This document shows, piece by piece, positions 57,623 through 64,000 of a DNA stretch of 64,000 nucleotides. Under the pieces are notes generated by a model. It did not search any database, was not told the DNA's origin, and saw nothing but the letters and a program-made list of their open reading frames with translations. Made by a program: the position numbers and the translations under genes. The DNA is from an uncultured Oscillospiraceae bacterium (GTDB taxonomy: Bacteria > Bacillota > Clostridia > Oscillospirales > Oscillospiraceae). The DNA lies in contig CANQQB010000001.1 in NCBI GenBank assembly GCA_947625845.1, forward strand, positions 1 to 64,000, given 5' to 3'. Each line of letters opens with the position of its first letter. The stretch's first letter is position 1.

Positions 57623-58504
57623 ATGGCCTTTTTGAACTTTCTCATCAGCGGGATCAGCCTGGGCAGCATCTACGCCATCATCGCCCTGGGCTATACCATG
57701 GTCTACGGCATCGCCAAGATGCTGAACTTCGCCCACGGCGACGTGATCATGGTAGGCGCATACATATGCTTTTACGCCGTGGCCCGCTACAAGCTCCCCC
57801 CTCTGGTCGGCATTTTGGCCGCCATGGCGGTATGCACCGTACTGGGCATCATCGTAGAGCGGCTGGCCTACAAGCCCCTGCGGGCTGCCCCCTCTCTGGC
57901 TGTGCTGATCACCGCCATCGGCGTGAGCTATTTTCTGCAAAACAGCGCGCTTCTGCTCTGGTCCTCCAACCCGAAGGTGTTCCCCTCCGTCACCGGCATG
58001 GGGAAGATATCCCTCTTTGGCGGGCAGCTCACCGTCTCTCTGGTGACCGTCGTCACCATCATCACCTGCATCGTGATCATGATCGCGCTGACCTGGTTCA
58101 CCGGCAACACGAAGATGGGCAAGGCCATGCGGGCCTGCTCGGAGGATAAGGGCGCGGCCCAGCTCATGGGCATCAACGTCAACTCCACCATTTCCATGAC
58201 CTTTGCCATCGGCTCCGGCCTGGCCGCCATCGCGGGCGTGCTGCTGTGCTCGGCCTACCCCACCCTGGTGCCCACCACGGGCTCCATGCCGGGCATCAAG
58301 GCCTTCACCGCCGCCGTGTTCGGCGGCATCGGCTCCATTCCCGGCGCCATGCTGGGCGGCATTTTGCTGGGCGTTATCGAGATATTTGCCAAGGCGTATA
58401 TCTCCACACAGGTGTCCGACGCCATCGTCTTCGCCGTGCTGATCGTGGTCCTTCTTGTCAAGCCCGCCGGGCTTCTGGGCAAGCAGGTCCGCGAGAAAGT
58501 CTGA
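57623..58504 (+). CDS. livH: Branched-chain amino acid ABC permease LivH
   Basis: LISGISLGSIYAIIALGYTMVYGIAKMLNFAHGDVIMVGAY. Confidence 0.95.
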   Translation: MAFLNFLISGISLGSIYAIIALGYTMVYGIAKMLNFAHGDVIMVGAYICFYAVARYKLPPLVGILAAMAVCTVLGIIVERLAYKPLRAAPSLAVLITAIGVSYFLQNSALLLWSSNPKVFPSVTGMGKISLFGGQLTVSLVTVVTIITCIVIMIALTWFTGNTKMGKAMRACSEDKGAAQLMGINVNSTISMTFAIGSGLAAIAGVLLCSAYPTLVPTTGSMPGIKAFTAAVFGGIGSIPGAMLGGILLGVIEIFAKAYISTQVSDAIVFAVLIVVLLVKPAGLLGKQVREKV

Positions 58505-58513
58505 GGTGTGGAT

Positions 58514-59605
58514 ATGAAAACAAAAAACAAGACACTGAATAAAACCTCCCGTATGAATTTCATCACATACGGAGTTGTCATAGCGGCCTATGCGATTTTG
58601 CAGACCATGGTGTCCACCGGGTCCATCTCCTCCACACTGAAGGGCATGCTGGTGCCCATCTGCGCCTATGTGGTGATGGCCGTGAGCCTGAACCTGACGG
58701 TGGGCGTGCTGGGCGAGCTGAGCCTGGGCCACGCGGGCTTTATGAGCGTAGGTGCCTTCACCGGCGTCACCGCCGCCATCGCCCTGCAAGACGCCATCCC
58801 CTCCGGGACATTGCGGCTGTGCATCGGCATGGTCGTAGGCGCCATCTTTGCCGCCATCGCCGGCGTACTCATCGGCATCCCGGTCCTGCGGCTCAAGGGC
58901 GACTATCTGGCCATCGTCACCCTTGCCTTCGGCGAGATCATCAAGAGCATCATCAATAACCTCTATGTGGGTGTTGACGCCAACGGCATGCAGCTGAGCT
59001 TTTTGAGCGACAAGACCAATCTGGCCGAGGGCGGCAAGCTCATTATCGCCGGTCCCATGGGCATCGGCGGCATTACGAAGCTGTCCACCTTCACCATCGG
59101 TTTTGTGCTGGTGATGATCACGCTGGTGATCGTGTTCAACCTGGTGAACAGCCGGACCGGCCGTGCCATCAAGGCCATACGGGACAACCGCATCGCGGCG
59201 GAATCCGTGGGTATCAACGTGACCAAGTACCGGCTGATGGCCTTTGTCATCTCCGCCGCTCTGGCGGGCGCTGCCGGCACCCTGTTCGCCGAGAACTACT
59301 CCACCGTCGTCGCCAACAAGTTCGACTTCAACACCTCCATCCTTGTGCTGGTGTTCGTGGTGCTTGGCGGCCTGGGCAATATGCTGGGCTCCATCATCGC
59401 GGCGGCGGCCCTGACCATCCTGCCCGAGGCCCTGCGTCAGTTTGCCGACTACCGGATGCTGATCTACGCCATCGTGCTCATCCTGGTCATGCTCATCACC
59501 AATAACCCCACGTTGAAGGGCTATCTCAACATCATCAAACAGAAGCTGGTCCGCAAAAAACCTGTTGCGCAGACCGCGGAAGGAGGCGCTGACAATGGCA
59601 AGTAA
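58514..59605 (+). CDS. livM: Branched-chain amino acid ABC permease LivM
   Basis: LNLTVGVLGELSLGHAGFMSVGAFTGV; RLKGDYLAIVTLAFGEI; NRIAAESVGINVTKYRLMAFVISAALAGAAGTLFA. Confidence 0.95.
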   Translation: MKTKNKTLNKTSRMNFITYGVVIAAYAILQTMVSTGSISSTLKGMLVPICAYVVMAVSLNLTVGVLGELSLGHAGFMSVGAFTGVTAAIALQDAIPSGTLRLCIGMVVGAIFAAIAGVLIGIPVLRLKGDYLAIVTLAFGEIIKSIINNLYVGVDANGMQLSFLSDKTNLAEGGKLIIAGPMGIGGITKLSTFTIGFVLVMITLVIVFNLVNSRTGRAIKAIRDNRIAAESVGINVTKYRLMAFVISAALAGAAGTLFAENYSTVVANKFDFNTSILVLVFVVLGGLGNMLGSIIAAAALTILPEALRQFADYRMLIYAIVLILVMLITNNPTLKGYLNIIKQKLVRKKPVAQTAEGGADNGK

Positions 59606-60434
59606 AGTCAAGCTGGTCCCCATACCGAGCGACAGCGTCATCCCCGAACGGGACATCGACAAGTCCCCCATTCTGGAGACTCACCACCTGGGCATCGACT
59701 TTGGCGGCCTGGTGGCCGTGGACGACTTCAACCTGACCATCGGCCGCACGGAGATCGCCGGGCTTATCGGCCCCAACGGCGCGGGCAAGACCACCATCTT
59801 CAACCTGCTGACCAACGTCTACCAGCCCACCCGCGGCACCATATTGCTGGACGGCAAGTCCACCAAGGGCCTGAAGACCAGCCAGGTCTGCAAGCTGGGC
59901 ATCGCCCGCACGTTCCAGAACATACGCCTTTTCTCCGCCATGACGGTCATGGAGAACATCCTGGTTGGTCTGCACGACGAGATGGACTACAACGTCCTGA
60001 CCAGTATCATCCGTCTGCCCGGCTTCTTCCGCAGCGAGCGTATCGCACGGGAGCGTGCCATGGAGCTTTTGAGCATCTTCAACATGGAGGACCTGGCCGA
60101 CGCAGAGGCCGGTTCCCTGCCCTACGGCGCTCAGCGCCGCCTGGAGATCCTGCGTGCCCTGGCCACCAACCCCTGCCTGCTGCTGCTGGACGAGCCGGCC
60201 GCCGGCATGAACCCCTCCGAGACGGAGGAGCTGATGGAGAACATCCGCCGCATCCGGGACATGTTCCAAATCGCGGTGCTGCTCATCGAGCACGACATGA
60301 ACTTGGTCATGGGCATCTGCGAGGGCATTTGCGTGGTCAACTACGGCAAGGTCATCGCCAAGGGTGACCCGGACCAGATCAAGAACGACCCGGTGGTCAT
60401 CGAGGCGTACCTGGGCAAGAAGGGGGCAAAATAA
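59595..60434 (+). CDS. livG: Branched-chain amino acid ABC ATP-binding protein LivG
   Basis: GPNGAGKTTIFNLLTNVYQPTRG; YGAQRRLEILRAL; LLDEPAAGMNPSETEEL. Confidence 0.95.
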   Translation: MASKVKLVPIPSDSVIPERDIDKSPILETHHLGIDFGGLVAVDDFNLTIGRTEIAGLIGPNGAGKTTIFNLLTNVYQPTRGTILLDGKSTKGLKTSQVCKLGIARTFQNIRLFSAMTVMENILVGLHDEMDYNVLTSIIRLPGFFRSERIARERAMELLSIFNMEDLADAEAGSLPYGAQRRLEILRALATNPCLLLLDEPAAGMNPSETEELMENIRRIRDMFQIAVLLIEHDMNLVMGICEGICVVNYGKVIAKGDPDQIKNDPVVIEAYLGKKGAK

Positions 60435-60435
60435 C

Positions 60436-61137
60436 ATGATGCTGACCGTTGAGAACATCGACGTATTCTACGGCGCCATCCACGCCATCAAGGGCATCTC
60501 CTTCGACGTGAACGAGGGCGAGGTGGTGGCCCTGATCGGCGCCAACGGCGCGGGCAAGTCCACCACCCTGAAAACCATTTCCGGCATCATGCACCCCCGC
60601 AACGGCAAGATTACGTTTCTCGGCGAGGACATCACCCACACCGACGGGTACAAGCTGCCCGCCAAGGGCCTGGCCCAGGTCCCGGAGGGCCGCCGCATCT
60701 TTTTGCAAATGACCGTCATGGAGAATCTGGAGATGGGCGCGTACATCCAGAAGAAAGTCCCCGACGAGGACTTTGAAAAGGTTTTCGCCCACTTCCCCCG
60801 GCTGAAAGAGCGGCGCAGCCAGATCGCCGGCACTCTGTCCGGCGGCGAGCAGCAGATGTTGGCCATGGGCCGTGCGCTCATGAGCCACCCGAAGCTTCTG
60901 ATGCTGGACGAACCGTCCATGGGTCTGGCCCCCATTCTGGTGGAGGAGATCTTCAACATCATCCGGGAGTTCCACGCCTCCGGCACCACCATTTTGCTGG
61001 TGGAGCAGAACGCGGAGATGGCCCTGCAGATCGCGGACCGAGCCTACGTGCTGGAATCCGGCACCATCGCCCTGTCCGGCACCGGCAAGGAGCTGGCCGA
61101 GAGCGACGCCATCAAAAAAGCGTATCTCGGCGGATAA
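60436..61137 (+). CDS. livF: Branched-chain amino acid ABC ATP-binding protein LivF
   Basis: GANGAGKSTTLKTISGI; LSGGEQQMLAMGRALMSHPKLLMLDEPSMGLAPILVEEIF. Confidence 0.95.
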   Translation: MMLTVENIDVFYGAIHAIKGISFDVNEGEVVALIGANGAGKSTTLKTISGIMHPRNGKITFLGEDITHTDGYKLPAKGLAQVPEGRRIFLQMTVMENLEMGAYIQKKVPDEDFEKVFAHFPRLKERRSQIAGTLSGGEQQMLAMGRALMSHPKLLMLDEPSMGLAPILVEEIFNIIREFHASGTTILLVEQNAEMALQIADRAYVLESGTIALSGTGKELAESDAIKKAYLGG

Positions 61138-61161
61138 GCGTCAAAACCGTCCGAAAGATAA

Positions 61162-61200
61162 AATAAAGGAACGCCGGTGTTTTGCCAGCGTTCCTTTATT
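61162..61200. terminator. Bidirectional intrinsic terminator
   Basis: AATAAAGGAACGC...GCGTTCCTTTATT between convergent livF and MATE. Confidence 0.85.
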
Positions 61201-62640
61201 CTATGCCCTGGAGAGTACCTGGCGTCTGCCTTGGACGGCAGGCGTTTCCTCATTACGCAGCTCCTTGTAGGTCCTTGCGATCAGCGCCGCGGCGATCAGG
61301 AAGGTCAGTGCATCGGACACCGGCATGGAGTACAGCACCCCGTCCAGTCCGAAGAACCGGGGCAGCAGCAGCGCCAGTCCTACGCCGAACACGATCTCCC
61401 GCACCATGCTGAGCACCGTGGACGCCAGCGCCTTACCCATAGCCTGCAGGAAGATAAAGCAGGCCTTGTTCACGCAGGCGAATATCACCATGCAGAGATA
61501 GACCCGGAAGGACCGCAGGGCAAAGTCGGTATAATAGGCGCTCTCGTTGGCCGCGCCGAAGATGGCTATCAATTGTGCGGGGAAGCACTCCACGATGACG
61601 AGAGCCACAGCGCCCACAGCGGCCTCAGCCGTCAGCAGCCGGGTAAAGAGGCTCCGCACCCGGCCCTTTAGACCCGCGCCCATGTTGTAGCCGGCGATGG
61701 GGATGCACCCTGCCGCCATGCCCACTACGATGGAGATGACGATTTGGAAGAACTTCATCACGATGCCCACCACCGCCATAGGTATTTGGGCGTACTGGGC
61801 CTGGCCGAACACCGGGTCCAGTGCGCCGTACTTGCGTAGCATGTTGTTGATAGCAGCCATCGCCATGACCAGGGATACCTGGGACAAAAAGCTGGTGATG
61901 CCCAGCGTCAGGGTGCGCCCGGCAATGTGAAGGTCCACGCGGTAGTCGCCCTTGGCCGGCCGGACCAGCCGCATATGCGCCAGATACCACACCGCCAGCG
62001 CCGCCGTGACCACCTGGCCCAGCACCGTGGCCACCGCAGCGCCCATCATGCCCCACCGGAAAACGAAGATGAACACCGGGTCCAGGATGATGTTGAGCAC
62101 CGCCCCGGCCAGGGTGGACGCCATGGCGAACCTGGGGGAGCCGTCCGCTCGGATGATGGGGTTCATAGCCTGGCCGAACATATAAAAGGGCACGCCCAGG
62201 GTTATCCAGAAGAAGTACTCCTGAGAATACCGGAAGGTCTCGTCGTTGACCGTGCCGCCGAACAGCGCAATAACGGGGTCGGCGAAGATGAGATACACCG
62301 CGCACAGCGCGACGCCGCTTACGACGGTCATGACCACGGCGCTGCCCACGCTCTTTCTTGCGTCCGCCGTCTCATTTTTACCCAGACTCAGGCTCACGAA
62401 GGCGCAGCAGCCGTCGCCGATCATGACAGCGACAGCCAGCGCAATGACCGTGAGGGGGAACACCACCGTGTTGGCGGCGTTGCCGTAGGAGCCCAGATAT
62501 GCGGCGTTGGCGATGAATATCTGGTCCACGATGTTGTAAAGCGCTCCCACCAGCAGCGAGATAACGCAGGGTACGGCGTACTTTCCCATGAGCTTTCCAA
62601 CGGGCGCGTCGCCCAGGAAACGGTTTGCTTCTTTTTCCAT
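61201..62640 (-). CDS. MATE family efflux transporter
   Basis: 479 aa; MGKYAVPCVISLLVGALYNIVDQIFIANA...; two six-helix halves. Confidence 0.93.
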   Translation of the reverse strand: MEKEANRFLGDAPVGKLMGKYAVPCVISLLVGALYNIVDQIFIANAAYLGSYGNAANTVVFPLTVIALAVAVMIGDGCCAFVSLSLGKNETADARKSVGSAVVMTVVSGVALCAVYLIFADPVIALFGGTVNDETFRYSQEYFFWITLGVPFYMFGQAMNPIIRADGSPRFAMASTLAGAVLNIILDPVFIFVFRWGMMGAAVATVLGQVVTAALAVWYLAHMRLVRPAKGDYRVDLHIAGRTLTLGITSFLSQVSLVMAMAAINNMLRKYGALDPVFGQAQYAQIPMAVVGIVMKFFQIVISIVVGMAAGCIPIAGYNMGAGLKGRVRSLFTRLLTAEAAVGAVALVIVECFPAQLIAIFGAANESAYYTDFALRSFRVYLCMVIFACVNKACFIFLQAMGKALASTVLSMVREIVFGVGLALLLPRFFGLDGVLYSMPVSDALTFLIAAALIARTYKELRNEETPAVQGRRQVLSRA

Positions 62641-62660
62641 TTTGCCTTCCTTTCACACAT

Positions 62661-62714
62661 AAAAAAACAACGTGCGCACGCAACCGGGTTTACGCAGGTC
62701 GTGCTACACGTTGT
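62661..62714 (-). terminator. Promoter-proximal terminator/attenuator in the MATE 5'UTR
   Basis: Minus strand ACAACGTG-TAGCACGACC...GGTTGCGTGCG-CACGTTGT-TTTTTT between promoter and MATE start codon. Confidence 0.75.
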
Positions 62715-62720
62715 ATTTAT

Positions 62721-62750
62721 ATTATACCCGCCGGACGGGCTCGTCGTCAA
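62721..62750 (-). promoter_or_regulatory. Promoter for MATE gene (TTGACG-N18-TATAAT)
   Basis: Minus strand TTGACG 62750-62745, TATAAT 62726-62721. Confidence 0.7.
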
Positions 62751-62764
62751 AGGCGTTTTTGCAC

Positions 62765-62796
62765 AAAAAGCGCGCATGGAAAAAACCATGCGCGCT
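62765..62796 (-). terminator. Intrinsic terminator of upstream ABC ATPase gene
   Basis: Minus strand AGCGCGCATGG-tttttt-CCATGCGCGCTTTTT. Confidence 0.85.
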
Positions 62797-62811
62797 CTTA
62801 TTTCATCCTAT

Positions 62812-63606
62812 TCAGGCCAACAGCACCTTGTCGCTCTGGATGCTGCTGCCGGATATCTCCGCGAACTTATCCAGCAGGTCCTTCATGGTCAGGTTCTTCT
62901 TTTCCTCCCCGGCCACGTCGAAGATGATATGGCCCTCGTTCATCATAATGAGCCGGTTGCCGTGGGCAATGGCGTCCTTCATGTTGTGGGTGACCATGAA
63001 CGCGGTCAGGTGGTGCTCATTGATGATGGCGTCGGTGGTGTTCAGCACCTTCTCGGCGGTCTTGGGGTCCAGCGCGGCGGTGTGCTCGTCCAGCAGCAGC
63101 AGTTTGGGTTTTTGCAGCGTGGCCATCAGCAGCGTCAGCGCCTGCCGCTGGCCGCCGGAGAGCAGACCCACTTTGGCGGTCATACGGTCCTCCAGCCCCA
63201 AGTCCAGGGTCTTTAAGAGCTCCCGATATTCCTCCTGCTCCTTTTTCGTGATGCCCCGGCGCAGGGTACGGCTGGCGCCACGGCGCTTGGCAAGCGCCAG
63301 ATTTTCCTGTATCTGCATGGTGGCGGCGGTGCCGGTCATGGGGTCCTGGAACACCCGGCCCAGGTATTTGGCACGCTTGTGCTCCGGCAGGTTCGTCACG
63401 TCCTGCCCGTCGATGACGATCGTGCCGCTGTCCACCGGCCACACGCCGGCGATGGCGTTCAGCGCCGTGGACTTACCCGCGCCGTTGGAGCCGATGACCG
63501 TGACGAAATCGCCCTCGTCCAGGTGCAGGTTCACGCCGTTGAGGGCATGCTTTTCGTTGACCGTGCCCGGATTGAAGGTCTTGTAGATGTTGTTGATATC
63601 AAGCAT
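62812..63606 (-). CDS. ABC transporter ATP-binding protein (TrpZ-like/PhnC-like)
   Basis: GSNGAGKSTALNAIAGV; LLSGGQRQALTLLMATLQKPKLLLLDEHTAALDPKTAEKVL. Confidence 0.9.
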   Translation of the reverse strand: MLDINNIYKTFNPGTVNEKHALNGVNLHLDEGDFVTVIGSNGAGKSTALNAIAGVWPVDSGTIVIDGQDVTNLPEHKRAKYLGRVFQDPMTGTAATMQIQENLALAKRRGASRTLRRGITKKEQEEYRELLKTLDLGLEDRMTAKVGLLSGGQRQALTLLMATLQKPKLLLLDEHTAALDPKTAEKVLNTTDAIINEHHLTAFMVTHNMKDAIAHGNRLIMMNEGHIIFDVAGEEKKNLTMKDLLDKFAEISGSSIQSDKVLLA

Positions 63607-64000
63607 CGGCCCTGACCTCCTTTTTCGCCTTGGTGAAATACTTCGTCTTCCAGTACGGCACCGCCAGGAACACCGCCACGATCAGCGCGGAGATAAGCTT
63701 GAGGTAATTGGCGTTGATGTTGCTCAGGCTGATCACCGCCTGGATGACCACGTAATAGATCACCGCGCCCAGGCTCACCGCCAGCAGCTTCAAAGCGAAA
63801 TTCCGGAATATCCGGGAGAACAGCGCCTCGCCGATGATCACGGCCGCCAGGCCGATGACGATGGCGCCTTTGCCCATGCTGGAGTCGGCAAAGCTCTGGA
63901 ACTGGGCCAGCAACGCGCCGGACAGGGCCACCAGGCCGTTGGAGAGCATCAGGCCCAGCACCGTGGTCACGCTGGTGTTGATGCCCTGGGCCCGGGCCAT
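63599..64000 (-). CDS. ABC transporter permease (TrpY-like), 5' end beyond window
   Basis: ARAQGINTSVTTVLGLMLSNGLVALSGALLAQFQSFADSSMGKGAIVIGLAAVIIGEAL; overlaps ATPase start. Confidence 0.85.
   Translation of the reverse strand: MARAQGINTSVTTVLGLMLSNGLVALSGALLAQFQSFADSSMGKGAIVIGLAAVIIGEALFSRIFRNFALKLLAVSLGAVIYYVVIQAVISLSNINANYLKLISALIVAVFLAVPYWKTKYFTKAKKEVRADA

Overview
A 64-kb high-GC chromosomal window. Gene content (SpoIIE, BceRSAB, KhpB/YidC/RnpA block) points to an endospore-lineage Clostridia, probably Oscillospirales-like (inference). Core content: 3'-truncated rpoB on the minus strand, a type IV pilus-like operon (transglutaminase-like protein, PilC, four small single-TM proteins, PilT), spoIIE, an RND exporter with a very large coiled-coil insertion, a NuoE/NuoF/GltD-type flavin complex resembling NfnABC/Stn electron-bifurcating transhydrogenases, XRE+DUF3169, murC, a BceRS-BceAB module, an M32 carboxypeptidase, an MBOAT/DHHW O-acetylation pair, khpB-yidC-yidD-rnpA-rpmH, gpmI-tpiA-pgk, trmL, polar and branched-chain amino acid ABC transporters, a MATE pump and part of a third ABC importer. 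Accessory content: a ~6.4-kb repetitive surface-protein gene broken by five frame changes that toggle between only two frames, a double-glycine-leader peptide with a CxxC/CxxC core beside the Bce module, a hairpin-dense intergenic region with a possible pseudoknot RNA, MITE-like elements, a symmetric four-site operator in front of the XRE gene, and a promoter-proximal terminator in front of the MATE gene. All calls come from reading the sequence and the supplied translations; no database search was run.
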